Assembly (NCBI RefSeq): GCF_963675165.1
Contig: NC_087380.1
Span: 7,075,017 to 7,139,016 of the forward strand
DNA length: 64,000 nucleotides
Source of the DNA: Halichondria panicea
Taxonomy: Eukaryota; Porifera; Demospongiae; Suberitida; Halichondriidae
Direction of reading: 5' to 3'
Position numbers and translations under genes: made by a program. The notes under the pieces are model-generated. The model searched no databases. It worked only from the letters and a program-made list of their open reading frames with translations, and had not been told where the DNA came from. This document shows, one piece after another, positions 39,501-50,607 of this stretch. Positions within the stretch are counted from its first letter, which is position 1. Each line of letters opens with the position of its first letter.

Positions 39501-42500
39501 GTGAGCATGCGCAGCATACGGTATGTGTTTGTGTGTGTGTCTGTCAACAGCTGCAGAAGGATCAATGAGTATAAGAGCTTCGTATACAGTGCATCCAGTC
39601 TAGAGAGTAGAATACCACAGATGTGCAGTTAAATGTATAAGTATCGTATGATAGTAACATTTCTAAGAAAATGTGCTAATATATACCATTGTGTAGGTAA
39701 ATGCTACAACATAATAAAATGTTTCCATGGCAACATAAGGTGGTGGGTTGTGGTGATTAATAGAACAGAAAAGCATTGTTATAGTGGGTAATTAATTGGG
39801 TAGGAAGAGAAAATACCAACGATTTGGTCTGGGACTTGGTCACAACATCTATATATATATACTTTGGCTATCCGATGTTGCTTAAATATCTACACATCCT
39901 CTGCAGTGCTCGTTTTTAGTGCTGCTTCGGTAGATTTGAAGAAAATCTAACAGCTAAGGTCCAAAAATTACACAGAGTATACACTTGAATAAATCGTCTA
40001 ACTTTTGATAAGAAAAATTTTTCCATAAATACTTTAGTTTTGGAGATAATTGATGTTATACACAATTTTTTTACGATCATCCCCATTTTCACCTAAATTG
40101 ATTTCCCACAATAACAATTTTTGGGGATGTCATAGCTTATTCATTCACCTACACAATTTGTTAGAAGTGTTCCAATCTTAAGATACGTTTAAACAACTAC
40201 TCACACATTTGTGGATTCTACTCTCTATAGACTGGATGCACTGTAGTCAAATTTTTTTGGATTGCAGATTTGCAAAATAATGCTTGTTCTCGAATTATGG
40301 CGTACATTGTTGCATTTTGAGTGGGCAGATCAAAGGAAACACTGTGCCAATATCTGCCATATGGCACAGGTCAAGCCTTGAACTGTGCCACTATCTAGAT
40401 ACTGGCATAGTATGGCTGAAGTTACCTAAAGCCCACCCTCCACCCAGTAACCTCCACCCAGTAACCTGAAACGGTCCCTTTTATAGTATAATACTGTTAA
40501 ACAGATTCAGTGGTAGGCAGAAAACGTTTTTCATGCGTCTGGTGCATTCCACAGTCACCACAAGTTAAAACTAGAGCACTAAAGTGCAAACCCTCGGCTG
40601 GTGACATGATTAAAAAGAAACCAGAAATATAATGCAGTGCATATAGTGATGTTGTTATCATGTATGACTTGCACAGCAACTCAGGAGCAATAAAACTAAA
40701 CCAGACTGGAGGCATGCTGAAACATTTGAGAACAGGTAGTGGTAGAAGCCTGGAGTCTCAGAGAAGTATGGCTCCAGGTTCTGCATGGAGTAGGATCCCA
40801 GTCAGCAGCAGGTATAATTCAAGCTTCTACTTTAGTGACCATTGTTCCTGGTATATACAGCTTTCTACTTTAGTGACCCTGTTCCATCGTTCTTGGTACA
40901 GGATCACTTCAGTTATAAGTAACGCATGTGCAAGTTCTGTTCAAGCTACATTTTGCTCGCTTTTATTAGACAAGGAGCTTTAACACCGAAAGCTGCCACT
41001 ATCAAAAGTACTAACTTGTTGTGTGGAGGCTACTCATGCTGTAAACGCAGTGCTAGAACATCCAGGTAAGCAGACCTAGTCACAAGCTTCTTAGCTTTTG
41101 CTCGACAAAAAAGCTTTAACATCAAAATCTGCCACTATTTAAATCAAGATATTGTTCTGTGAAGGCTACCTATGCTGCAAACGCAGCGCTATGGCATCCA
41201 GGTGAATTGATATACTCACCACAAACAGACAAACAAACAAACAAACCAACAGACTACTATACCCGTGGCCGCCCACGCGCCTCGGGTAACTAGTTGTCCT
41301 ATAAAAGGAGTGATGTGTACACGGAAAGGAATGCACAAGGAATGCAACAAATCAGTTGTTACACAGCTCACTCGTGCACACATTGGATATATTGGCTCAG
41401 TAGTGCCTTTGCCCTCGAGGCCTGCGGCTAAGTCACTACTGAGCCAATATATCCCATGTGACACTCGTGCATGTGTCACAACTATAACTTATAGGCCATT
41501 TGCAGTAGCAAAATCTGTTGGCTGATTATACAGTTGGGTGTGGCCCAACCCTCCATGAATAAAGGAGGTCAGGTTGCAAGCTTACCATATATTTTTGAGG
41601 TACTAAATTTTCTTCGAGATGTTCGAAAATTGATTTACTTCCAGTTGAAAGACTTCTCTACTGTATGGGTGTGGTTATTTTAACCTATATCCTCGAAAAT
41701 AAAATCCACGAAATGTTTAATTTGAGCAATCCGCCAAAATGTAGTGCCTTGAAGAATAACCTGTTATATACGGTATCTATTTGTTTTGCTAGCTGCATTA
41801 TGCATTTAATACTGCCTATGAAAGAGTGTTGCAAGCTGCGCTGTGCCAACGCCTCTCACCATAATTATTATGATTTCGCTCAAAAAGTATTAGGAATAAG
41901 CTTTTATCTATATGAATTTTACATTAAACTTTGCATTTGAGACAACAAACGAATTGAATTACATGAATTCCATGCAAAGAAAGTATCTATCTTTATACCA
42001 CCACACTTACATCATCACTAATTGATCTCATTGGTCAACAGCTGTAGGGTGGTATAATATGTCATACAGCCCCAGGCATGCACAGTTTTCAAGTTTTTTT
42101 TTTTGGTTTTTTCAAGAAGTAAGCAAAGACACAAGGCAAAGGCTGCAATGGCATTCCAATTAAGTATAAGCAAAACTAGGCATAACTCGTGAACCAAGCT
42201 TTATTTTGCAAATCCACGAATTAAAATCCAAGACTAGAAGCTCTTTCTTGCACTTTCTTGATCCTTGAGCAACTGTAGTAGTCTACATGCAATCACGCAC
42301 GCACGCACAACCATTTACCTCACTTGTGCATGCGCACCAAGTTCTGTTGTACCACATTGTCTGGAGTATATGAAGCGTGCAGTGCTAATGGTAAAAGGAG
42401 CATAGAAACAAGAAAGCAGGTGAGAGCATAACTCCAATCTGTTACAATGTCATTCACATGCATGTATGTTACATTTTTGGTGGTAGTTTTCCATGCTACT

Positions 42501-44502
42501 TTGTGGTTTTCCCAGTCATCCTAGCACATTGCTGGTAGGGTGGTGTTGTAGGATACAGTACGGGGACAATTTGTGGGACATAATTATAATAATGATCATT
42601 GACCGTGTATTTTGTGCAATGTATATTTAAGTGACTGTATTAAGTTTTTAGACTTATATACATGTACAGTCCATCCATGCATGCATGTTGACATGCAGTG
42701 CTCCAACCAAAGAGACTGGAAATTCTATTCGCAAATATTTGGATAAATGGAATGTAATATTAGATAGACACCTCGAGTTAGAGCCAGCACAGTACAACAG
42801 AAGCAAAGAACAGAGCAAAGTTGTGTGTAAACTGACGCCATGACGTTTGATGACAGACACAAAGTGCATGTGCAGTTGCAGGTAAGGCATCACAAGACGG
42901 GAAACTAAGTTCTTTGTTGGAATGGCCTAACTGGATCTACTATGATGCACACACCCCTATGCTATACAGAACTATAGCATATACAACTGTAAGTTCTGTT
43001 GGTGACCTGTCTAATTCTGAAGTTGCTTGAAGCAGCCAGCATGTAATAGGGGGTGTGGTCAACAAATATGGGAGTGGCCAAACATTTTGCGGTACCTTCC
43101 CTCCTTAAATCCTTGATGAAACCCTGATCATACAAACTAACTGTGCAGTCACTTTTCAGATGTGCTGCTTCCCTGCAGAGAAACTAGTCTGGGGGCCAGA
43201 CCTTTTCTCAGAGGGTGGAGGGGAAAGAGGAGAAAGGTCTGGAGACACTTGCAGCACTTCCGTGCATGTGCTCAGTCTTGGAATGTCAATTAGTTAGTGA
43301 TATAAAGAAGGATTAGATGTAGCACTACTCTCATTTCATTGGGTTAAAATCACATGACATAGGATATGCATTTCATTGGCCACATTCTGCTAGACCTAAT
43401 CCTAGCTCTATACTTGATTTTGCCCCCCGAGCTATTAGGTTCGGCCCCCAGACCGGCTACAGAGAAACATAGGAGAAAATATGTGAAAAGTGCTAAAAAG
43501 CTACAAGAGTAGTACCAATCGTAGTTAAAGCCAGTAGGCTTTAACAATATCATACTTCCAATAGACTTGTCTGATCCTATTACAAAAAGAACTTTCAACA
43601 TAATGCATAATAAAAATCAGAGCTTGCACCTGCGTATACTATGGAGTGGCATTTGTGTCAAAAATAAAAAATTGATCTGCTTGGCAAAATTGATTGGAAA
43701 ACGCGTAGTCACCTGATCCATGAATCAATCTGCAAAATGCAAATCAAACTGCAAAAATATACATCAAAACTGCAAGCAAAACTGCAGAGCGATCTGCCGG
43801 CAAAATAAATCGATCTGCTTTTCTACAAAAGAGTTCCACTTGCGAACTGCTTGCTTGACCTTTGAACCCAACACGTTAAGGTTTTGTTAGCGCTGTATTT
43901 AGTGACCTCTTACGACCTTGTCAGACCTTCTTCTGTACAAAAAAAGCAGATCGATTTGTTTCGCGTACAGATCAATTTGCTGACTCTGCAGTTTTGATTT
44001 GCAGATCGATTCAGCTGACTATGCAATTTTTGATCTGCACTTTTTGCATTCGATTTGCTCACTCGGGAAGTTTTGCAGATAATTCAGCTGACACGTGCGT
44101 TTTTTCCAATCAATTTTGCCAAGCAAATCAATTTTATTTTTGACACAAATGCCACTCCATAGTATACTAAGTCAATTGCTCCTAGCATGGACCTAGCCAG
44201 ATGTGAAAATTGAATATGGACGTACCTCATCTCTTTCTTCGTCCGATTTCAAATCTTGTTGGCATTTCAGTGAGCTGTAAAGTAGATGCACATAAAATTA
44301 ACATTCCAGCCCAGGCACATACATTTGGCTCTTTATACCTATCTTTCAACAGCTTATCAGCACAACACGTACACAGCCAGTGTCCAGATATTGGCTGCAC
44401 AGAATCTTTCAGGAGATGGTTACGGTTGCAGTTGACACACTGGTAATTGTTAAACAGTGCTGGATTTTTGGATGTGCTTCGAAAGATTTCGCGTCTTGCC
44501 AT
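36534..44502 (-). CDS. TRAF-like signalling protein (four-exon model)
   Basis: TRAF proteins are receptor-proximal adaptors or ubiquitin ligases upstream of NF-kB and MAPK signalling. Proposed exons 44502-44323, 38220-38104, 37323-37225 and 37169-36534 are all phase 0 and give about 343 residues. Exon 1 has a RING-like start (YQCVNCNRN, SGHWLCTCCADKLL), exon 2 a Cys/His stretch typical of TRAF zinc fingers (HQKACGILRGCHLCG, KKCHT), and exon 4 a charged helix (about 60 residues) followed by a TRAF-C/MATH domain. That domain has FSRPFFFEGGYKMCLQLNI, IMKGYYDDIIQWPF, VTVTLINQK and DGFIVDDTICIKC. The terminal exon is firm; linking exon 1 across 6 kb of repeat-rich DNA is less so, because the second CxxC of a RING is not visible. 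The acceptor of the last exon is AAAAGCAG, with two possible AGs three bases apart. Confidence 0.65.
38656..38936. mobile_element. 281-bp TIR element with 7-bp target duplication
   Basis: The left terminus CAAGAGTAGATAAGAGTAAG and its inverse on the right form about 40-bp TIRs. The element is flanked by exact TCCATAT repeats (38649-38655 and 38937-38943). The termini match the 28-bp insertion at 28008. No ORF, so non-autonomous. Lies in intron 1 of the TRAF-like model. Confidence 0.9.
39585..40245. mobile_element. 661-bp foldback element, relative of 22981-23713
   Basis: Ends TACAGTGCATCCAGTC and GACTGGATGCACTGTA are inverse complements. Interior segments (TTTCTAAGAAAAT, TTTCCATGGCAAC, ACGATCA) are shared with the copy in GLYAT intron 2. 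No ORF. Confidence 0.8.
40570..41265. repeat. Mosaic of dispersed repeats
   Basis: 40570-40930 matches 10820-11170. 40930-41265 contains two tandem-like copies of an AAGCTTCTTAGCTTTTGCTC / GCTTTAACATC / AACGCAG unit also found at 37840-38060 and 48950-49120. It ends in CCCGTGGCCGCCCAC, shared with 38033. No gene seen. Confidence 0.6.
41354..41482. mobile_element. Hairpin element, about 50-bp arms
   Basis: GGATATATTGGCTCAGTAGT at about 41387 pairs with ACTACTGAGCCAATATATCC at about 41434. Outer arms pair with more mismatches (CACTCGTGC / GCACGAGTG). The GC-rich loop resembles that of the 32590 element in design. Confidence 0.8.
42105..42350. repeat. Inverted copy of the 21380-21560 repeat
   Basis: Reads on the opposite strand as AATGCCATTGCAGCCTT, ATTCGTGGATTTGCAAAATA and related blocks found near 21470-21550. 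Partial copies also occur at about 39340-39420 and 40258-40310. Confidence 0.6.
42351..43633. other. Unassigned intronic/intergenic DNA
   Basis: No gene, tandem repeat or clear TIR element recognised. It carries a short foldback around GGGGGCCAGACC (about 43191) and GGTTCGGCCCCCAG (about 43439), which could delimit a degraded element of about 250 bp. Confidence 0.4.
43634..44167. mobile_element. 534-bp TIR element beside the TRAF first exon
   Basis: About 65-bp TIRs beginning GTATACTATGGAGTGGCATT, with two small indels between arms. The interior is built from many variants of TGATCTGC/GCAGATCGATT in both orientations, so the whole element can fold on itself. No ORF. The right end is about 155 bp from the 3' border of TRAF exon 1. 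Confidence 0.9.
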
Positions 44503-44605
44503 GTTCTCTCCCTAGATATAATTATGATAATAATATCTAGACGCGTACCGGCAGGAGATAATTATATCTAGCCCTGACTTACGTACGTACTTAGGGACTT
44601 ACCTT

Positions 44606-44713
44606 GGGACAGCCCCTGGGAAAGCCCCGAAGAAACCCCCCCAAGCCCGGGACAGCCCCTGGGAAAGCCCCGAAGAAACCCCCCAAGCCCGGGACAGTCC
44701 CAGGGAAAGCCCC
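44606..44713. repeat. GC-rich 42-43-bp tandem repeat, 2.5 copies
   Basis: Units start GGGACAGCCCCTGGGAAAGC and end CCCCCCAAGCCC at 44606-44648, 44649-44690 and 44691-44713. Just upstream of the TRAF first exon. Gly/Pro-rich open frames across it are repeat artefacts. Confidence 0.9.
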
Positions 44714-44841
44714 CTCCTCGGCCTGGAGGAGTCCCAGGGAAAACTCTTCGGGAAAGTCCAGCCAAGAACAGAACCCGTGTGCAAAACACCTCTTCGATCC
44801 ATTTTGGACAGACTGATACATAGTTATACTATACTTCTAGT

Positions 44842-45041
44842 TCATTTTGAGTACAAGAACAAGTGGACTCAGCAAGTACGTGGACTCAGCAGACCAAACG
44901 AAATCATTTGAAAGCATTTTGAGTACAAGAACAAGTGGACTCAGCAAGTACTAGACGTGGACTCAGCAGACCAAACAATACAATTGAAATTAAGTTGAGT
45001 ACTCGAACAAGTGGACGGACTCAGCAGACCAAACGAAAACA
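44842..45041. repeat. Tandem repeat of about 80 bp, three copies
   Basis: Each unit carries TTGAGTACAAGAACAAGTGG (last copy TTGAGTACTCGAACAAGTGG) and GTGGACTCAGCAGACCAAAC / GACTCAGCAGACCAAACGAA. Units vary by small indels. No coding signal. Confidence 0.85.
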
Positions 45042-45177
45042 TGTATAAGAATGGTGTAGTTCTCGATACGAGTCTGAGTTTCCTTGCATATCATCCAGAG
45101 TAAGTCAGCTATTATTTTGAAGCATGTACATAGCTAGCAGTTGACGTTCAAGAAAGCTGTGCTTAGTGCTATTAATA

Positions 45178-45915
45178 GTTGGGCGGAGTCCAACCAACGC
45201 TTCGCTCATGGTTGGGTATCAGTACACGTAGCAGTTTTGTTCCCACTGCAAGAAATTTGCAGCCCAATCAGATTGCTGCGTTCAAGTGGGAAACCTTACA
45301 GCTCAATTTAGCTGACAAGGCAAGCTGGGACACTGTATTTTAGCTGTATTTCTCTGGAGAATGCAGAAACAGCTCCTGCTGGATATCTAGGCTACTACTA
45401 GAAAAGAAGCATCTATGAATGAAGCTTGAACAGTAGTATCTTTGTATTAATTAATTAAAAGGACTTGTCTTTGTTTTTAAGTTTTGTTGTGCTACCAATC
45501 TAAGATTAGACCATTAGTTTTGGACAAAACCTGTGATATGTAGGCCTTCTTTGGTCTTCGAAAAGCTTCTCCAGAAGCCTTGGGGTAGTCTTATAGCTGG
45601 CTGTACTTCTCTTTGTGCTAGATGTCTAAAAATTTTATTTCTGCCTGTACTAAATCTTGTATTACAGGCTACAGTATTCTTCTACTTTCTCTAAGAGTCT
45701 GAGGTCTTTCTTGAATTCCAAAACAACTATAGCTAGATCCAGGCAGCTAGAATAGCCATCCATTGATTTCTTTATACCGCACCCCTGAGCCATGCGGTTG
45801 TCAGCCACTTAAGATTAAACAATATTCATACTCTGTCTCAAGTACCAGTGGAACAAAACTACTGCATGTAGTGATACCCAACCCAGAGCGCAGCGTTGGT
45901 TGGACTCCGCCCAAC
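45178..45915. mobile_element. 738-bp TIR element with 14-bp flanking direct repeat
   Basis: About 70-bp TIRs start GTTGGGCGGAGTCCAACCAA; the right end is the inverse with few mismatches. The flanks TAGTGCTATTAATA are identical at 45164-45177 and 45916-45929. The interior has no long ORF, so the element is non-autonomous. Confidence 0.88.
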
Positions 45916-46130
45916 TAGTGCTATTAATATTATGTCTAAAGACTATTGCAAACTCATTGAAACCTGCAAATCAGTGTCGAAGACCAAACTGTAAGATTAG
46001 TGCAGTTATTACATGTGATGCAGAGTAAGCCATGTACATATTTATATAGCCTAGTTTCATGAATCAGCCGCACCTCTCAGGGAGGAACGTCTGAGCAATC
46101 TTTACATGAAGTCATGGCACAATCAGTGGC

Positions 46131-46505
46131 GGATCCAGGGGGAGATCCCAGGGTGCCACGGATCCCCGGCCCCCCTTTCAGTCTAGCTATAGTGTGGCTT
46201 TACTACAGCTACCAGCTAGCTATTTATCAGTTTTTGTAGCCATTGTAATTTGATTCAATGATTGTACCTGTTGTTTTGATGCATCAACTGCCAAAGGAGT
46301 GTTCAGGTTAGCCTATAGGCTAGCTAGTTAACTGTTCGTGGCAGCTAGCTAGCTCCACGCAAGTCTATTATGGGAATTCCCTGGCTGAGTATGGGATATT
46401 CCCTAGTCACGTATGACCGGAAGTGGGCGTAAGCCCCAAAAAACTTCCGCTGTGCGCTCGTATAGTTTGAAATCCCCCCTCATTTTTTCTGGATCTGCCA
46501 CTGAC
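46131..46505. mobile_element. CAGTGGCGGATCCAGG-type MITE
   Basis: Left end CAGTGGCGGATCCAGGGGG and right end TCTGGATCTGCCACTG are inverted, about 375 bp apart. ACAAT precedes and follows the termini, a possible short target duplication. No ORF. Confidence 0.75.
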
Positions 46506-47262
46506 AATGGAATGTATTGCGTCACAGTACCATGTACCACCAGCTAATTTAACTATCTCTGCTTAGCCACATCACTGCTTGCTGCTCAACCGCATGTAAA
46601 GTTTCATTATTTGCTGCCTCCTATTAAAGTCACCTGATACTTGTGAGCAATCTCATTGGTCACGTTGGATGGCTTGATGTAAAAAGTGCTCGGACGGTCT
46701 TTCCAAAAGAAGGGCTGCTCAGTAATTCATTGATGAGACTAATTATAGCCATAGATAAAGTAAGAGAGGGATTGGAAACGGAAGTGACCTCGAATAACCA
46801 TTCATGTTGCGCCGGTTTTACTCGAGGCTGCCTACTACAACATGGAAAGACAATCCAGGCTGGAAACGGTTGAAGAGACAACAAAACTGCCCTACACTTC
46901 ATTTCCATACTTGAGGCCAACTTAGCAAGGCTATATAATTATACATAGCTATATATAGGTATGTCAAACAGTTATAACCTCTAGCTCTTTTCCAACCACC
47001 GAGAATTTCAGTGTTGTGTATTTTCCATATGATATACCCACCGCCATCAAGGGGTATGGAAATCAGGTTTTGGGCATAAGGCCAGTCTCAAGTAAATATA
47101 AAGGTTTGGCTGGGGGCAACACGGATGGTTTTGGGAATATATTCCAGCCAGTCAGTCACGTGCATGGACAGGCTTCCTTTTCTAATTCAAGTTCTAATTA
47201 ATCCCTCTCTCTATGCATATTGTGTAAAAGATGTGCTGAGTAAATATTTATATCTATTGCAG
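46506..47262. other. Spacer with second foldback repeat copy
   Basis: 46770-46900 repeats the 21690-21810 sequence (GACCTCGAATAACCAT, ACTCGAGGCTG). Otherwise no recognised feature. Confidence 0.5.
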
Positions 47263-47677
47263 ATACATGGACATCATAATGGACTCTTATTATTCATGTT
47301 CTTCAAAGTATGCTTATAAGGCCATGGAGAAGATCGTGCAGAAGCGGCAAAAGCAGGAGGAGATGATGTTGGAGAAGGAACAAAAGCTGGAGCTCCGTGA
47401 GGAGAAGCTGAAGGAGGAGCTGAAGCTCCGTGAGGAGAAGCTGAAGGAGGAGCTGAAGCTCCGTGAGGAGGAGCTGAAGGAGGAGCTGAAACTCCGTAAG
47501 GAGGAGCTGAAGCTTGTGGAGAAGTTGGAGGAGCTCCGTCAGGAGCAGGAGCTCCTTGAGGAGAAGCTGAAGGAGGAGCTGAAGCTCCGTGAGGAGGAGC
47601 TGAAGGAGGAGCTGAAACTCCGTAAGGAGGAGCTGAAGCTTGTGGAGAAGTTGGAGGAGCTCCGTCAGGAGATTTTG
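47263..47677 (+). CDS. Candidate exon encoding a Glu/Lys/Leu-rich coiled coil
   Basis: Bounded by an acceptor (ATTGCAG, 47262) and a possible donor (TTG/GTATTA, 47677/47678), open throughout. It encodes YKAMEKIVQKRQKQEEMMLE and then 11-residue units of the type ELKLREEKLKE with regular heptad-like leucines. A 126-bp internal duplication starts at 47461 and 47587. I recognise no family. It could belong to a longer gene whose other exons I cannot see, or be a by-product of a GAG/CTG-rich tandem repeat. The duplicated block keeps frame and most changes are synonymous or conservative, which slightly favours coding. Confidence 0.35.
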
Positions 47678-47717
47678 GTATTACTTTGTTATATATACTG
47701 ATGTTAGATTTACAGTA

Positions 47718-47899
47718 TACCGTATAGCAGGTAATTTTCGATGGTGAAAATTTTCGTATAAACACCCAAATAGTTCGTATTTTAATTATTCGTACAGCTC
47801 AGGATAGTACGTGAATCTATTGCATTAGAATTTTTAATTTTCGTATGATGCAAAATGTACGAAAATTTCCATCATACAAAAATAACCCGCTATACGGTT
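47718..47899. mobile_element. TACCGTATAGCGGG-type MITE
   Basis: Left end TACCGTATAGCAGGTAATTT, right end AACCCGCTATACGGTT; interior TTCGTACAGCTCAGGATAGT as in 14620-14787. Starts about 40 bp after the coiled-coil exon. Confidence 0.85.
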
Positions 47900-48223
47900 T
47901 ACTTGTTCATAGGTATACATATAGGTATGATCAAGGGAGAGAGAGACGTAGGTATATACTGTGTATCATATATGTATGCAGAGAGTAACATGACTTTTTG
48001 TATCTGTCACAAGCTTGGAATTTGCACACTGACCAATCCAAGTGTGGGTGATGTAATCTTTATACAGTGGAACCTCCAAGTAACAAACCAGTTGGTACAG
48101 GAGGTGTTCTTTATTGGGGGGCTATACCATAATTATAAAGTTACGTTACCCCAAATGTGTTTTGAAATAGACGAGTATACATGCATGTACATGTAGCCAT
48201 GGTCTTTGAGAACAGGTTAACTA

Positions 48224-48461
48224 CAGTAGAACTTCGATTATCCGGCCCCTCCATTATCCGGAACCTCGATTATCCGGCTTGAAAGTTTCTTTTTTGAAAA
48301 TGGGCGTGTCTCTGTTACTATGGAGACAGGTCTACTTATCTTCTGCGCATGCGCAGACAACCATGTGGCACTGCTGTTTATCAATAAAGTGGGTGGATCA
48401 AGGCGTGGTTTATTCAGTTATCCGGCCTGCCTCTGTAACTAAGGTGTCCGAGGTTCTACTG
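48224..48461. mobile_element. Pogo/Tigger-type MITE, third copy
   Basis: TIR CAGTAGAACTTCGATTATCC / CCGAGGTTCTACTG, flanked by TA. It has the same length and interior as 24309-24544 in inverted orientation (GCGCATGCGCAGAC, CCACGCC counterparts). A separate, half-length ACAGTGGAACC end lies at 48064. Confidence 0.88.
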
Positions 48462-49123
48462 TACCATAAATTGACGGAAATGCAAGTCGTCACATAATTA
48501 TATGACAGTGGGTGAGACTGAATCGCAGCAGACTGAAACTGAACTGTGCATGCACACATGACAAGAAATAGAGCACAGCTATTTTACAAGCAGGTAACGA
48601 TACAGTACGTACATGAACATGAAAGAGCCTAGCGGCAACTACACAATTAAGATTTGAACGCTATGACAAGGCTTTGAAAACGGTAGTGGTGCATAGTCAG
48701 ACATACACTAGGACTATATATAGGATCACAGCAGAGTCAGCAGTTATACAAATATTAAAGGTACATGTACCTGACATGTACTCCTGGAGTTCTGGACCGT
48801 TATTTGGATCACAGCAGAGCAGGCCTGGAGCGTTAAAAATAGGACACCAACCAAGCTCACAAAGAAGCCTGGAGCATCTTCGCATGATCCACGTGGCTGT
48901 AATAGTGCCTCAAATAAAAGCCGCGTATATCTGCTCCTATGGCCAATGTGCAAGTTTAAGCTTCTTAGCTTTTGCTCGCTTTTATTCGACAACGAAGCTT
49001 TAACATCACTATTAAAACAATAACTTTATGTATGAAGGCTATCCATGCTATAAACGCACCGCTATGGCATGGCATCCAGGTGAGCAGACTCAGAAATCAC
49101 AAACAAACAAACCAAACGACTAC

Positions 49124-49392
49124 TACAGTGGAACCTCTTATAACGGACTCTCTAAATAGCAGATCTCTCTGTTATAGCGGACATCATGCCTTGTACCAAT
49201 TGCTTTTACCATCTAACAAGCGTACCTCCTCTGAGGTGACTTGTCCGTTATCCGGAGTTTAAAGGAGTCCGCTATTCACGGTTGCAAGTACACTATAGTT
49301 AGATAGTAAAAGCAGATACAAGGCATGCTGTCCGCTATAACAGCTAGAGGGGTCCGCTATTTAGAGAGTCCGTTATAAGAGGTTCCACTGTA
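49124..49392. mobile_element. 265-bp near-perfect foldback MITE, TA target
   Basis: About 95-bp arms beginning CAGTGGAACCTCTTATAACG, with TA immediately outside on both sides (49124-49125 and 49391-49392). Consistent with a Tc1/mariner-pogo superfamily MITE. Confidence 0.92.
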
Positions 49393-49625
49393 TGTACTCT
49401 TGGTATAATTATATGCTTGTTGCAATTTTGAGCACACTTTTTGGGTGAGAATATTAATTATGCTATATAATTATAATAGGCAGGTTTTGGAAACAGGTTG
49501 GTACCGAGTCAGTAGCATCCTGGTACTGCATTTAAGGCACTACAATTTTGCAGATTGATTGAACCTTGAATTTTTTTTTAGTTCCTCGAAAATTTGGTAC
49601 TCCAGATAGAACCTTAATACGGTAG

Positions 49626-49929
49626 TACCTTAATGTTACTATTATAGACGGGTAGTAATTTTAGCGTTTTCAGATTTTTCTCTTTTTTAGAGTACTAATT
49701 GTAGCAAAATCATTAGTAAATTCATTAGTACAATATTTGTCAAAAGATGTATAAGTATGAGTTTTAAGGTTGAATGGAAAGTTTAAAGTCAGATACAGTC
49801 ATATGAAAGAAGGGCTAACTTGCTTAGCATAATACTCTCAAAACTACATTTTCACATAAAGTTTTAACGCGGACTTAATTTAGCATTAATTACAAATTCG
49901 TACCCATTTATAATAGTAACATTAAGGTA
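49626..49929. mobile_element. 304-bp TIR element
   Basis: TACCTTAATGTTACTATTAT on the left and its inverse ATAATAGTAACATTAAGGTA on the right. No ORF. A distinct family from its neighbours. Confidence 0.85.
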
Positions 49930-50240
49930 TACACATTTGTAGGCGTTAATTAGCCTCGGGCCCCCCTTTTCTGTTAAAATATGGAGGAACAAAGAAAAAG
50001 GAGAGCCTACCTTGCTAAGTCGCGTGACGGTAGGCGACAAGTGAAAAATGAATGTGGGCAGTCACTAGCTGGGCAGAGCCCAGCAAGGACACATTGCAGA
50101 CTTTCACAAAAAGCTGTAGCATGCAATCATAGATAGTATGCCAGAATCAAGTCTAGAGAAATCGTAGACGAGGGCTTACCTAGTAAAGACTAAAGATCTA
50201 AATTTAGCTCAGAACAGACAGACCCCACACTTGACTAGAG

Positions 50241-50607
50241 TACCGTATATCTTCTAATAAAATTTTATCGGACAACAAAAAATAATTATTTTGGAAATTG
50301 TCTGGGTATAATTGGAACAGATTTTTTATATAGAGCATGCAAAATGTCCGGAAAAATCAAGCAGCTGCATGCGAGCTAGCTAAGTTTAATAGAACAGTGT
50401 GCGACTGAATAGTTGCACTAGCTATCTATATCTAGCTGCAGCACTCTAAGTCTTACTTGCCGTCTATGAATGAAACTCAACTTTTCAAGGTATTGTCCGG
50501 ATATACTTAGTAATATTAAAGCACTGGAGTGTTCGTTGTATTAGAACAACGAAAATTGCCCAAAAGAGGTAATTAGAAGTGTCCGATAAATTAGAAGATA
50601 TACGGTA
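50241..50607. mobile_element. 367-bp TIR element
   Basis: TACCGTATATCTTCTAAT and inverse ATTAGAAGATATACGGTA, followed inward by TATCGGAC/GTCCGATA. It shares the first seven bases with the TACCGTATAGCGGG family but not the rest. No ORF. Confidence 0.88.

Noticed and set aside
44226-44274. Small second exon completing the RING of the TRAF-like gene
   Set aside because: An attractive frame (SLKCQQDL) exists, but no donor in the preceding exon gives the needed phase. The phase-0 reading stops at once.
44568-44821. Gly/Pro-rich open frames on both strands
   Set aside because: They are produced by the GC-rich 42-43-bp tandem repeat, and no flanking coding signal exists.
47274-47765. Minus-strand Ala/Pro/Ser-rich open frame
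   Set aside because: It is the complement of the Glu/Lys coiled-coil repeat and extends into a MITE. Its composition is entirely explained by the repeat.
48279-48497. 72-residue plus-strand frame
   Set aside because: It is a translation through the pogo-type MITE at 48224-48461.
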